DNA from: Propionispira arboris
Lineage (GTDB): Bacteria > Bacillota > Negativicutes > Selenomonadales > Selenomonadaceae
Direction of reading: 5' to 3'
Length of the DNA: 64,000 nucleotides
Assembly: GCF_900109225.1 (NCBI RefSeq)
Contig: NZ_FNZK01000002.1
Span: 124,001 to 188,000, forward strand
A model generated the notes under the pieces. It did not search any database. It had not been told where the DNA came from and saw only the letters and a program-made list of their open reading frames with translations. A program made the position numbers and the translations under genes. Positions 8,284 to 16,894 of this stretch are shown one piece after another. The first letter of the stretch is position 1. Every line of letters begins with the position of its first letter.

Positions 8284-8533
8284 ATGGAGAGTTGGGCAGT
8301 ATCATCTATAGGTCTTGGCTGTACGGGATTGAATGAACAAACCACGCCCATTGCTGTTCATTGCTGGTCAAGAAGCTCATTCATTAGAATTCAGCGAAGA
8401 TGCTTATGCAAAAGCAGCTGAACCGAAAGAATTATACATTATTCCGAATGCAGGGCATGCGGATTTATATGATCGTACGGATCTCATTCCTTTTGATAAA
8501 CTCATAAACTTTTTCAGTAAATACTTGAAATAA
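8284..8533 (+). pseudogene. Hybrid remnant: aldo/keto reductase start joined to alpha/beta-hydrolase end
   Basis: From the ATG at 8284 one frame reads ESWAVSSIGLGCTGLNE, the typical first strand of aldo/keto reductases. It then changes frame into a 66-codon ORF (8333-8533) that matches only the C-terminal end of a dienelactone-hydrolase-like enzyme: PLLFIAGQEAHSLEF, then IIPNAGHADLYD with the catalytic histidine region, and FFSKYLK. Neither domain is complete, and the nucleophile of the hydrolase is missing. Two neighbouring genes were probably fused by a deletion that removed everything between them. Confidence 0.6.
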
Positions 8534-8657
8534 AAATAGTTTGAAGGTATTGGAGTACCTTGTTCTTTTTGTGACACTATAACTTAATCGTCATTCTTCT
8601 GTATTGTAAATATGGTAGAGTGACGATTTTTTATGTAGAAAATCTTTGTGCCCTCAG

Positions 8658-8698
8658 AAGACCTTCTATCATTTTGTGGTAGGAGGTCTTTTGTGTTT
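8658..8698 (+). terminator. Terminator between the hydrolase remnant and argR
   Basis: AAGACCTTCTATCA and TGGTAGGAGGTCTT form a 14-bp stem with two G-U pairs, followed by TTGTGTTT. On the plus strand it ends the remnant's transcript; it may also work for argR arriving from the other side. Confidence 0.55.
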
Positions 8699-8701
8699 AA
8701 A

Positions 8702-9175
8702 TTAAAAAATTTTAAGTGTTTGATTTTTTTGTAAATTTTGTAATTTTTCGATAATAGTTGTTGTGCTTTGATTTGTTTTAACAATAATGAAAATGGTGTT
8801 GTTGCCAGCTAGTGTGCCAATAATTTCAGGCCATTCGACATAGTCAATCAAACAAGCAACCGCTTCTGCTGCACCGGGAATTGTGTGGATGACGATGATG
8901 TTTTCGCTAAAGTTTATAGATAAAATGGAATCTTGAAATATACGCAATCTTCCTTTGACATAAGCATTATGGTCTGGATCTGGTTTGCTTACATACCGAT
9001 ACCGTCCATCGCCGAGAGGGATTTTCATAATCATCAAACGGTTGATATCACGAGAAATAGTAGCCTGGGTTACATCGAATCCTTCTTGATGCAGCGCATC
9101 TAACAGTTCATCTTGCGTATTGATTTCTTGCGTGGCAATAATTTGTTTGATTTTTTCAAGCCGTACATTTTTCAT
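8702..9175 (-). CDS. argR: Arginine repressor ArgR/AhrC
   Basis: 157 residues, the usual ArgR length. The N-terminal winged helix (residues 1-70) has the recognition segment QEGFDVTQATISRDINRL. The C-terminal oligomerisation and arginine-binding domain (80-150) has HTIPGAAEAVACLIDYVEW, then EIIGTLAGNNTIFIIV with the characteristic GT-AG-ND/NTIF core. As an arginine-bound hexamer this family represses biosynthesis and activates arginine catabolism. It is divergent from the arc operon, with ARG-box-like sites between them. The start codon sits just downstream of an AGAAAGAGCGTG site on the minus strand. Confidence 0.93.
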   Translation of the reverse strand: MKNVRLEKIKQIIATQEINTQDELLDALHQEGFDVTQATISRDINRLMIMKIPLGDGRYRYVSKPDPDHNAYVKGRLRIFQDSILSINFSENIIVIHTIPGAAEAVACLIDYVEWPEIIGTLAGNNTIFIIVKTNQSTTTIIEKLQNLQKNQTLKIF

Positions 9176-9270
9176 AAAATCACGCTCTTTCTGTTCTGCA
9201 AAAGTTGATATAAATTAAACGGAATTTCTTCTAATCATATATCCAATATTATATATTCGTCAATAAAATT

Positions 9271-9290
9271 ATATACCATATAAGGTATAT
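9271..9290. promoter_or_regulatory. Palindrome in the argR promoter region
   Basis: ATATACC and GGTATAT flank 6 bp, a perfect 7-bp dyad just upstream of a TTGACG (minus strand, 9263-9258) that could be the argR -35 element. The binding protein is not identifiable. Confidence 0.4.
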
Positions 9291-9307
9291 AATACTATAG
9301 TAGTTTA

Positions 9308-9412
9308 TCTGAATATTAAAAATAAATAAAATGAATATTTAGAAATTATATTTTAGATAAATACTAATAATGAATATAACTATTGATTTTAAAGTGAATA
9401 TTATGCATTGAT
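9308..9412. promoter_or_regulatory. Cluster of ARG-box-like operators
   Basis: At least four TGAATA-containing sites resemble the Firmicute ARG box: CTGAATATTAAAAATAAA (about 9308), AATGAATATTTAGAAATT (about 9330), AATGAATATAACTATTGA (about 9368) and AGTGAATATTATGCATTG (about 9393). They lie between divergent argR and arcA, 60-160 bp upstream of the arcA promoter. That position suits activation of arc genes and autoregulation of argR by ArgR. Site-by-site scoring was not possible. Confidence 0.6.
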
Positions 9413-9468
9413 ACATTGATTTTTATTCTTTTGTATTATTTTACTGCTAAAAAATATTGATTTTTTAT

Positions 9469-9497
9469 TTGACAAAACCCTTTGTGTTTACTATACT
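9469..9497 (+). promoter_or_regulatory. Near-consensus sigma-A promoter of the arc operon
   Basis: TTGACA (9469-9474), a 17-bp spacer and TATACT (9492-9497). Transcription would start near 9504, giving arcA a leader of about 245 nt. Confidence 0.8.
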
Positions 9498-9504
9498 TCA
9501 ATTG

Positions 9505-9748
9505 TAGTCACTACCTTGGTGGTTACCTATTATGGCGAACCATTAATAGCAAAGTGGCAGGAGTAAAAATTTTTATGAAAGGGAGTGTTTTTGGTGGTTT
9601 AAATAAACATTATCGATTTTTATTAGAGATCCTAAGTTGTTTGGGACGATAGCTTGCCACTGGTTCATAGTTTAGCGTTTCTTTTTTGGCTGGCTGTAAA
9701 GAAAATTCAAAATGTTCCAAACTGCTAGGCATTAGAGGAGGGCAAACT
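9505..9748 (+). promoter_or_regulatory. Long structured 5' leader of arcA with a possible leader peptide
   Basis: The leader is much longer than needed for a ribosome binding site. It holds small stems near its start (ACTACC/GGTGGT and GGTT/AACC). A long-range complement also exists: GAACCA and AGTGGCA around 9538-9559 can pair with TGCCACTGGTTC at about 9655-9666. A 25-codon frame (9575-9652) starts with ATG after AGGAG and ends Cys-Leu-Gly-Arg-stop, just before the second pairing arm. The layout suggests attenuation or a ligand-binding RNA, but it fits no riboswitch class that I recognise. Confidence 0.4.
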
Positions 9749-11035
9749 ATGGAAACTGCACTTTTGAAAAAAACTTTAAATGAATCACCAGCAGCATATG
9801 CAGTACATAACGTATTGAATGTTACATCTGAAATCGGGCAATTAAAGACGGTTTTGCTGCATAGACCGGGTCAGGAAATTGAAAATTTAACACCGGAACT
9901 TTTAGAAAGACTATTGTTTGACGATATTCCTTATCTAAAAGTGGCACGTGAAGAACATGATTATTTTGCAAATGTTTTAAGAGAAAATGGAGTAAAGGTC
10001 CTTTATCTTGAAACACTTGCGGCAGAAGCTATTAAAGACCAAGGCGTAAAGACACAATTTATTAGTCAGTTTATTGATGAGGCTTCAGTTGAGAGTGAAA
10101 GTTTAAAGGAAGCATTGACAGAATATTTTAACAGTTTCTCCAATCAAGATTTAATTAATAAGATGATGGCGGGCATTCGGCGTGAAGAGTTGAGAGATTT
10201 TCATCGCATATCGCTTTATGATCAAGTTAATAATTTATATCCGTTTATTTGTGATCCAATGCCAAACTTGTATTTTACGCGGGATCCATTCGCTACAGTT
10301 GGAAATGGTATTACGATGAATCATATGCGAACACAAACAAGGAATCGTGAAACTATTTTTGCCAAATATATCTTTAAAAATCATTTGCAATTCAAAGATG
10401 CTCAAATTCCATTTTGGTTTGACCGTGAGGAAGATACTTCATTGGAAGGCGGCGATGTCTTAGTTTTAAGTGATACGACGCTGGCAATTGGAATTTCGCA
10501 GCGAACGGATGCGGCTTCGGTAGAGAAGGTTTGCCGAAGATTGTTTCAAAATAATTCTAAGTTTGAAACAGTACTTGCTTTCCATATTCCATCGTCTAGA
10601 GCTTTTATGCATTTGGATACAGTGTTTACAATGGTCGATTACGATAAATTTACCATACACTCTGAAATTGAAGGACCGTTAACCGTTTATGAAATGACAA
10701 AACATAATGGTAAAAATGGACTAAAAATTAAGATAGAAAAACAAGATATGAAATTAGAAGATATTCTTAAAAAACATTTAGGCAGAGATATTGCTCTTAT
10801 TCGCTGTGGAAATGGCGATAAAATTGCTGGAGCAAGAGAACAGTGGAATGATGGGGCCAATACACTTGCAATTGCCCCTGGTGAAGTGGTTGTTTATTCG
10901 AGAAATCATGTTACGAATAAAGTACTTTCCGAAGAATATGGTGTCAAACTTCACATTATTCCTTCATCTGAATTATCCAGAGGCAGAGGCGGTCCAAGAT
11001 GCATGAGTATGCCGCTTTATCGTGAAAATTTGTAA
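9749..11035 (+). CDS. arcA: Arginine deiminase
   Basis: About 428 residues. Converts arginine to citrulline and ammonia, the first step of the ADI pathway. Family landmarks are [14 protein letters not shown] at the N-terminus, [13 protein letters not shown], the EGGDVLVL motif, the catalytic histidine in [10 protein letters not shown], and the nucleophilic cysteine near the end ([12 protein letters not shown], about C418). ATG 9749 follows GAGGAGGG by 7 bases; the upstream TTG at 9686 has no such support. There is an N-terminal extension of about 20 residues compared with shorter homologues. First gene of arcABDC, driven by the promoter at 9469. Confidence 0.95.
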   Translation: METALLKKTLNESPAAYAVHNVLNVTSEIGQLKTVLLHRPGQEIENLTPELLERLLFDDIPYLKVAREEHDYFANVLRENGVKVLYLETLAAEAIKDQGVKTQFISQFIDEASVESESLKEALTEYFNSFSNQDLINKMMAGIRREELRDFHRISLYDQVNNLYPFICDPMPNLYFTRDPFATVGNGITMNHMRTQTRNRETIFAKYIFKNHLQFKDAQIPFWFDREEDTSLEGGDVLVLSDTTLAIGISQRTDAASVEKVCRRLFQNNSKFETVLAFHIPSSRAFMHLDTVFTMVDYDKFTIHSEIEGPLTVYEMTKHNGKNGLKIKIEKQDMKLEDILKKHLGRDIALIRCGNGDKIAGAREQWNDGANTLAIAPGEVVVYSRNHVTNKVLSEEYGVKLHIIPSSELSRGRGGPRCMSMPLYRENL

Positions 11036-11063
11036 ATTATTTTAATAAAAGGAGATCCTAAAA

Positions 11064-12065
11064 ATGGGCTTTAATTTAAGAAATCGCAGCTTTTTAACAT
11101 TAATGGACTTTACACCAAAAGAAATTCAATACATGCTTGATTTGGCAAGAGACTTAAAGAGAGCAAAATATGCGGGAATAGAACAACAAAAGTTACAGGG
11201 TAAAAAAATTGTTATTCTCTTTGAAAAAGATTCAACGCGTACGAGATGTTCTTTTGAAGTAGGGGCTTATGATCAAGGTGCATTACTTACGTACCTGGGT
11301 CCGACTGGCAGCCAAATTGGCAAAAAAGAATCCATTGCAGATACAGCTCGTGTTTTAGGACGTATGTATGATGGTATTGAATATCGAGGCTTTGATCAAT
11401 CCATTGTTGAAGATCTAGCTAAATATTCAGGTGTACCAGTATGGAATGGTTTAACTGATGCGGATCATCCAACACAGGTTTTGGCAGATTTCTTAACGGC
11501 TCAGGAACATTTAAATAAACCATATGAAAAAATGGTATTTGCTTTTCTTGGAGATGGCAGAAATAATGTTGCGAATGCGCTGATGATTGGTTCCGCTAAA
11601 ATGGGATTGGATTTCCGTATTGTTGCACCGAAAGAATTATGGCCAGATGAAGCTTTGCTTACAAAATGCAATGAAGTAGCTGCCGAAACAGGCGCTAAAA
11701 TTACAGTGACTTCTGATATTGCTGCCGGTGTTAAAAATGCAGATGTTTTATATACGGATGTTTGGGTCTCCATGGGGGAACCTGATGAGGTATGGGGCGC
11801 GAGAATTAAGCTTCTTGAACCATATAGAATTACAGCACAAATGATTAAAATGACAAAAAATGACAAAGTTATATTTGAACATTGTTTGCCAGCTTTCCAT
11901 AATACAAAAACAAAAGTTGGTAAACAGATTTTTGAAAAATTCGGCTTAACTGAAATGGAAGTCACGGATGAAGTATTTGAAGGTAAACATTCGGTTGTGT
12001 TTGATGAAGCGGAAAATAGAATGCATACGATTAAGGCAATTATGGTTGCTACATTAGGAGCATAA
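11064..12065 (+). CDS. arcB: Ornithine carbamoyltransferase, catabolic
   Basis: 333 residues. In this operon it splits citrulline with phosphate into ornithine and carbamoyl phosphate. The carbamoyl-phosphate motif STRTR occurs in [23 protein letters not shown] lies in [15 protein letters not shown], and the ornithine-binding HCLP motif in [17 protein letters not shown] precedes the ATG, 28 bp after arcA. The arc context marks the catabolic form rather than ArgF, and no other arginine-biosynthetic gene is nearby. Confidence 0.94.
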   Translation: MGFNLRNRSFLTLMDFTPKEIQYMLDLARDLKRAKYAGIEQQKLQGKKIVILFEKDSTRTRCSFEVGAYDQGALLTYLGPTGSQIGKKESIADTARVLGRMYDGIEYRGFDQSIVEDLAKYSGVPVWNGLTDADHPTQVLADFLTAQEHLNKPYEKMVFAFLGDGRNNVANALMIGSAKMGLDFRIVAPKELWPDEALLTKCNEVAAETGAKITVTSDIAAGVKNADVLYTDVWVSMGEPDEVWGARIKLLEPYRITAQMIKMTKNDKVIFEHCLPAFHNTKTKVGKQIFEKFGLTEMEVTDEVFEGKHSVVFDEAENRMHTIKAIMVATLGA

Positions 12066-12085
12066 GATTCCGTTCTTTATTTAAA

Positions 12086-12116
12086 ACTCAGTCATGCAAC
12101 TACGACATGACTGAGT
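12086..12116. other. Hairpin between arcB and arcD
   Basis: ACTCAGTCATG and CATGACTGAGT form a perfect 11-bp stem with a 9-base loop. No T-run follows, so it more likely stabilises or processes the arcAB message than terminates it. The 265-bp arcB-arcD gap holds nothing else recognised apart from a weak TTATGAATTGCATCA resembling half an ARG box. Confidence 0.55.
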
Positions 12117-12351
12117 AAATCATATATGAATCTCACAGTGGTATTCGTTAGGCTAAGAGTAATTTATGATCCATTATGAATTGCATCAACAGTTTTTTAG
12201 AGACATTCCGTTGATTTTGTTGTTTATTATGGTAGATAAATTCATAAGATAAATGAAACAGTAGAGCTGTTTTCACTTTAGCAATTAATTTCTTGTGAGG
12301 TTCATCTCATCATAAATATAACAAAATAAAATGATAAGGGAGATGCTCTCT

Positions 12352-13773
12352 TTGGCAAAAGATAATAAATTAGGTATATTCGCGTTAGGTGCAATGGTTG
12401 TAGGTTCAATGATCGGTGGCGGTGCGTTTGCGCTGCCAGCGGATATGGCAAAAGGTGCCGATGCAGGTGCAATTCTGATAGGTTGGTTAATTACAGGTAT
12501 TGGAATGATTGCGTTAGCACTTGTGTATCAGACGCTTTCATTAAGAAAACCTGAATTGAGCGGTGGGATTTATAGTTATGCCAAAGCAGGATTTGGTGAT
12601 TATATAGGTTTTATTTCAGCATGGGGTTATTGGTTTAGTGGACTGCTTGGTAACGTATCCTACGCAGTTATGTTATTTGGTGCTCTCGGTTATTTCTTTC
12701 CGATTTTTGGTTCAGGAAATAATATCGTTTCGATTATTTGTGCATCCGCTCTTATTTGGGGCTTGCAGATTTTAATTTTGCGAGGGGTTAAAGAAGCAGC
12801 ATTTATTAATGTGCTTACAACCATTGCGAAATTAGTACCGATTTTTCTATTTATTATTGTTTGCATTGTATTTTTTAAAGTCGACACGTTTTCTTTTGAT
12901 ATTTGGGGTGCAGCGACTCCGACTTTGGGCGGTGTTGTTGATCAGGTCAAAAGTACAATGCTTGTTACCTTATGGGTGTTCATTGGTATAGAAGGTGCCG
13001 TTGTTTTTTCGGGACGGGCGCGGAATAAACAAGATGTTGGCAAAGCAACGGTCATCGGTTTGATTGGAACGTTATTGATATATGTTTTAATCTCAGTTCT
13101 TTCATTGGGGGTTATGACACAAGGAGAACTCTCACAGCAGGCGACACCATCGATGGCATATGTCCTTGAAGCTCTTGTTGGTGAAGTGGGCGCGGCTATC
13201 ATTAATGCAGGTCTTGTAGTTTCTCTATTTGGGGCACTTTTAGGCTGGTCCCTATTATCAGCCGAAGTACCGTTTGTTGCTGCTAAAGACGGCGTGTTTC
13301 CTAAAATGTTTGCTAAAGAAAATAAAAATGGAGCCCCAATTGTTTCTTTAACGATCACGAATATTTTAGTGCAGATCTCACTACTCTTAACTTTGTTTGC
13401 CAGCAGCACGTATCAGGCCCTATATTCTATTGCTAGTTCAGCTATTTTGGTACCTTATTTATTGAGTGCTTTATATGGTCTTAAACTGGCAATCACGAAA
13501 GAGACATATGATGTGAATCCTCAAGGACATACAAAAGATTTGTTTTTAGGTACATTATCTACTATTTATGCAACTTGGCTGGTATATGCGGCAGGATTAC
13601 AATATCTTTTACTCATTACGATCCTTTACGCAGTAGGGGTTATTGTTTTTGTAAAAGCAAAAAAAGAAAAAGAACAGAAAATTTTCAAGGAATATGAAGC
13701 GGTACTGGCACTGTTGTTTGTGATTTTTGGTGTTGTTGCACTAGGATTAATGTCTACTGGTTCATTGGGGTAA
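12352..13773 (+). CDS. arcD: Arginine/ornithine antiporter (APC superfamily)
   Basis: About 473 residues with around 12 membrane helices. It exchanges external arginine for ornithine. The first helix has [21 protein letters not shown], the glycine-rich substrate-binding motif of basic amino acid antiporters in the ArcD/YdgI group. The TTG at 12352 is chosen because AAGGGAG lies 9 bases upstream and gives the family start [13 protein letters not shown]; an ATG at 12331 precedes that site. It lies between arcB and arcC in one operon. Confidence 0.9.
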   Translation: MAKDNKLGIFALGAMVVGSMIGGGAFALPADMAKGADAGAILIGWLITGIGMIALALVYQTLSLRKPELSGGIYSYAKAGFGDYIGFISAWGYWFSGLLGNVSYAVMLFGALGYFFPIFGSGNNIVSIICASALIWGLQILILRGVKEAAFINVLTTIAKLVPIFLFIIVCIVFFKVDTFSFDIWGAATPTLGGVVDQVKSTMLVTLWVFIGIEGAVVFSGRARNKQDVGKATVIGLIGTLLIYVLISVLSLGVMTQGELSQQATPSMAYVLEALVGEVGAAIINAGLVVSLFGALLGWSLLSAEVPFVAAKDGVFPKMFAKENKNGAPIVSLTITNILVQISLLLTLFASSTYQALYSIASSAILVPYLLSALYGLKLAITKETYDVNPQGHTKDLFLGTLSTIYATWLVYAAGLQYLLLITILYAVGVIVFVKAKKEKEQKIFKEYEAVLALLFVIFGVVALGLMSTGSLG

Positions 13774-13829
13774 TAGAAAAAATGTTTATATTCAGGAAAT
13801 TAATATACCGAAAAAGGAGGCAGATAATT

Positions 13830-14768
13830 ATGCGAGCAATTATAGCACTGGGGGGAAATGCTTTGCAAGCGAAAGGATTTCCGGCTACAGCAGAATGTCA
13901 ATTACAAACTATCAAAGATACAGCAATTTATTTAGCTAATATGATTGAAAGTGATGTCCAGATTGTTATTGTACATGGGAATGGTCCACAAGTAGGTCGA
14001 CTGGTTGTGCAAAATGAATGTGCAAAAAATTTAACGCCGGCTATGCCATTCGATGTTTGCGGTGCAATGAGTCAAGGCATGATAGGATATCATATTCAAC
14101 AAGCATTAGGTGAAGAATTGCATAAGCGCCATATTGATAAATCGGTCATTACGCTTATTACACAAACTATTGTTGATAAAAATGATAAAGGCTTTCAAAA
14201 TCCGACCAAACCAATCGGTCCATATTATAATGAAACGGAAGCGAATACCTTACGGGAAGAAAAAGGGTATTCGATGATGGAAGATTCTGGACGTGGCTAT
14301 CGGCGCGTAGTGGCTTCGCCAAATCCTTTGAAAATTGTTGAAATTGATACAATTAAAAAATTGGTGAATGATGGTGCAATCGTAATTTCTACTGGTGGGG
14401 GTGGAATTCCTGTTATTGAGTTAGCAGATGAAACTTTAGAAGGTGTGACGGCAGTTATTGATAAAGACTTGGCTTCAGCGAAGCTGGCTGACGAGCTGCA
14501 AGCCGATCAACTTGTTATATTAACAGCTGTTGATAACGTTGCCATTAATTTTGGTAAATCAAATCAAAAAAACTTGGATAGTTTGACAGTAAAAGAAGCA
14601 CAACAATATATGGAAGAAGGCCAGTTTGGAACAGGCAGTATGCTTCCCAAAATACAGGCAGCAATCAATTTTGTCACAGCTAATCCTGGGAAAAAAGCAG
14701 TAGTTGCATCATTGAAAAATGCAAAAGATGCATTACGTGGCTGCTCTGGTACGGTTATTGTAGCTTGA
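13830..14768 (+). CDS. arcC: Carbamate kinase
   Basis: About 312 residues, the usual length. Transfers phosphate from carbamoyl phosphate to ADP, so the arc pathway yields ATP. Landmarks are IALGGNAL at the start, VHGNGPQVGRL, and GQ-rich DVCGAMSQGMIGYHIQQ. Later blocks are STGGGGIPVIE, DKDLASAKLADEL and GTGSMLPKIQAA. ATG 13830 is preceded by AAAAAGGAGG; the frame upstream to 13782 is rejected. Last gene of the operon, followed by a strong terminator. Confidence 0.95.
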   Translation: MRAIIALGGNALQAKGFPATAECQLQTIKDTAIYLANMIESDVQIVIVHGNGPQVGRLVVQNECAKNLTPAMPFDVCGAMSQGMIGYHIQQALGEELHKRHIDKSVITLITQTIVDKNDKGFQNPTKPIGPYYNETEANTLREEKGYSMMEDSGRGYRRVVASPNPLKIVEIDTIKKLVNDGAIVISTGGGGIPVIELADETLEGVTAVIDKDLASAKLADELQADQLVILTAVDNVAINFGKSNQKNLDSLTVKEAQQYMEEGQFGTGSMLPKIQAAINFVTANPGKKAVVASLKNAKDALRGCSGTVIVA

Positions 14769-14828
14769 ATAAAAAGTCAAATTTTGAATGACTATGCTGT
14801 TTAAAACCAAATATATATTATATAATGA

Positions 14829-14869
14829 AGTAACTCGGTATTTTATCTGATACTGAGTTACTTTTTTTT
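14829..14869 (+). terminator. Terminator of the arc operon
   Basis: AGTAACTCGGTAT and ATACTGAGTTACT pair over 13 bp with one G-U pair, followed by a run of eight T residues. Confidence 0.9.
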
Positions 14870-15067
14870 GTGCACCGACATGCGTGGAAATCAGTTGTTT
14901 ACACGTAATTCACGTTAGCTTGTCTCATGAATTCGGATGTTTCTAGATTTTTTTATTTAGACATTATTTTTGATTATGATCATCTTTTACAATTACTAAT
15001 ATTTATACATTATGGTGCAAGCTTTGCTTATTTCTAAACTAGAAATAAAATAATAAGAAAATAGGAA

Positions 15068-15116
15068 CCAGCCCGATTAAATCGTTTTTTCAAAGAAAAT
15101 GATTTAATCGGGCTGG
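15068..15116. other. Long perfect hairpin in the arcC-trmB gap
   Basis: CCAGCCCGATTAAATC and GATTTAATCGGGCTGG form a perfect 16-bp stem that extends inward as T/A pairs. On the plus strand no T-run follows. On the minus strand the next bases are TTCCTATTTTCTTATT, so it could terminate a minus-strand transcript, yet no minus-strand gene exists here. The 759-bp gap holds this hairpin, two palindromes and the trmB operator. Confidence 0.6.
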
Positions 15117-15227
15117 CCTCTGTATGTTTTAAGTATATGTAAGACTATTTCGTTTTTTAATATATGTAATATTTATACGCTTTTAATTGCATTTTTTTTC
15201 AGAAAATCATATAATTATATAATATAT

Positions 15228-15256
15228 AACACGCGTGTTGATTATCCCTCGATAAT
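15228..15256. promoter_or_regulatory. Pair of adjacent palindromes
   Basis: AACACGCGTGTT (15228-15239) is a perfect 12-bp palindrome and ATTATC-CCTC-GATAAT (15241-15256) follows directly. Their GC content and symmetry stand out in very AT-rich DNA. They may be binding sites for regulators of an unseen transcript or distal sites for trmB. Confidence 0.4.
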
Positions 15257-15425
15257 GACACACTAGGTACTATTTCTATAAAGTCGTAAATTTACGGATT
15301 ACGAAAGCAAGAACATTCACATAATTACGTAGTATATGCAATCTTTTTGTTAAGAATCTACAGCTATAATGAATGTATTCTTTTGAAGCAGCTATAAATA
15401 CTTTGATGGTAAAATATAGTTACTC

Positions 15426-15500
15426 AACAAGCGTGAATATATAAGTTATATTTTGATATTGTATTTATAAAATCAAAATATAACGGTTAATGAGCTTGTT
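15426..15500. promoter_or_regulatory. Nested inverted repeats, probable trmB operator
   Basis: GTTATATTTTGAT (15445-15457) and ATCAAAATATAAC (15472-15484) are a perfect 13-bp dyad. It is nested within AACAAGC (15426-15432) and GCTTGTT (15494-15500). The structure ends 27 bp before the trmB start codon, a suitable place for autoregulation. Confidence 0.55.
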
Positions 15501-15527
15501 AATTTTAATACAGAGAGAAGTTTTAGG

Positions 15528-16337
15528 ATGAATGATAAACAAATCAATGTGGTTAACGAATTAATGAAAGTCGGTCTTACAAAGTATGAGGCTACGGTAT
15601 ATGTGACATTGTTAGAAAATCCAAGCATTACTGCATATGAAATTAGTAAAAGATCTAATGTTCCACAGTCGAAAATTTACTCTACAGTAAAGGCGCTTAT
15701 GGGCAAAAATTTCATTAATTTAATTGATCAAATGTCACCCAAAAAGTATGTTGCTATTCCGTTAGAGGATCTTTTGGAAAATTATAAAAAAGAAACAGAT
15801 TCGCGCATTAAATATATCAAAGAAAATGCAAAAAACATGAATACGGGTAGAGAGTATGATTATTTTTTACATTTTTATGGTACGGATAAGATTTTTGCTA
15901 AACTTCGGGAAATGATTCAAAATGCTGAAAAAAGTATCTATTTAGATATTTGGGCAGAAGATTATGAACTGCTTTATAGTGATTTGGCAGCCGCTGTGAA
16001 ACGTGGCGTTACTATTGTTTGTGTTGCTTATGGTCCGGTGCATAAAGAATTGGGAAAAATGTATTACCATGAGATGCCAGGAATGGAAGAAGATGCCTTG
16101 AAAAATGGGCGCTGGCTATCGCTTGTTGTAGACTATTCGCAGTGCTTGTTTGCTATTTTAAAGAGTTTGGATAGTTGTGGAGTCTGGACACAGAACAAGG
16201 CATTTATGCTTGTTACAGAATGTTTTATTACACATGATATTTTAATTGCAGAAATTTACGGAAAGTTTAGACCCATGTTAAATGAAGCTTTTGGGCCTAA
16301 TCTTGAAAAAATAAGAGAAAACCTGCATATTGGATGA
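15528..16337 (+). CDS. TrmB family transcriptional regulator
   Basis: 269 residues. The N-terminal TrmB winged helix (about 1-75) reads LMKVGLTKYEATVYVTLLEN, then ITAYEISKRSNVPQSKIYST. A coiled linker follows, then a C-terminal PLD-like effector domain with DIWAEDYELLYSDLAAAVKRGV. TrmB proteins in bacteria usually respond to sugars and control transporters. This one stands alone: the next gene is 560 bp away and no sugar operon adjoins it, so its target is unclear. GAGAGAAG precedes the ATG. Confidence 0.85.
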   Translation: MNDKQINVVNELMKVGLTKYEATVYVTLLENPSITAYEISKRSNVPQSKIYSTVKALMGKNFINLIDQMSPKKYVAIPLEDLLENYKKETDSRIKYIKENAKNMNTGREYDYFLHFYGTDKIFAKLREMIQNAEKSIYLDIWAEDYELLYSDLAAAVKRGVTIVCVAYGPVHKELGKMYYHEMPGMEEDALKNGRWLSLVVDYSQCLFAILKSLDSCGVWTQNKAFMLVTECFITHDILIAEIYGKFRPMLNEAFGPNLEKIRENLHIG

Positions 16338-16560
16338 TGTTTGTATTATATTTATAATTTTTTGAATGGGAAGGGGATTTCTGGAGTAACTATTTAGATG
16401 GTCGAAGACGATTTAGTGGATTGGATTGATCTTTAACCCGGAAATCGACAAATTTGCAGTAGTTATTAATGGCTATTATAAAAGTTGAGAATAGAAAGTG
16501 ATAAAAATGCAAAGACAGGTATTGTAGTTTGAAAATTATTACAACAGGTAGTGCGAAAGA

Positions 16561-16616
16561 ATTGTGTAAACCTCCAGTGTTAGCTAAAATAAAACTAATA
16601 TTGGAGGCATTTTATT
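16561..16616. repeat. IS-end-like hairpin repeat, copy 1
   Basis: The sequence from TTGTGTAAACCTCCAGTG to GGAGGCATTTTA recurs, degraded, at 52031-52080. CCTCCAGTGTTAG (16571-16583) pairs with CTAATATTGGAGG (16595-16607) over 13 bp with two G-U pairs. It resembles the end of an insertion sequence with a hairpin guarding a transposase start, but no transposase frame follows. The assignment to an IS family (IS256-like) is tentative. Confidence 0.5.
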
Positions 16617-16730
16617 TTGGTGATAGAGTCAAAAATATTACAAAGGATCACGAACAAAAATTTACGTGATTTTTCCGTACGGTTTTTTTATGGGGGCTAA
16701 ATAGTTTTCATACTGTTAGAGAGGAACTTT

Positions 16731-16771
16731 AATGCCGTCCTGACTGAATTGTGTCAAGGAACGGCATTTTT
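16731..16771 (+). terminator. Strong terminator upstream of the SDR gene
   Basis: AATGCCGT-CCTGAC pairs with GTCAAGG-AACGGCATT, followed by TTTTT. It lies 124 bp before the SDR start, separating it from whatever transcript crosses the IS-like remnant. The rest of 16338-16894 shows no gene. Confidence 0.75.
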
Positions 16772-16894
16772 GATCTGATTTTTAAGCGCTATTTAATTTT
16801 TTACTTTGATTTTAACACAGGAGTTTAGAGGCACCAATAGAATAAAAAGGGTAAGGTGTCAAATTACACTATAAAAAAAGGGAGTGAAACTATA

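Noticed and set aside
9505-9748. A known riboswitch (guanidine, T-box, lysine) in the arcA leader
   Set aside because: No class-specific conserved core could be recognised, so it is reported only as a structured leader.
11501-13409. Long minus-strand ORFs opposite arcB and arcD
   Set aside because: They lie entirely inside well-supported genes, have no ribosome sites or recognisable domains, and are shadows of codon bias.
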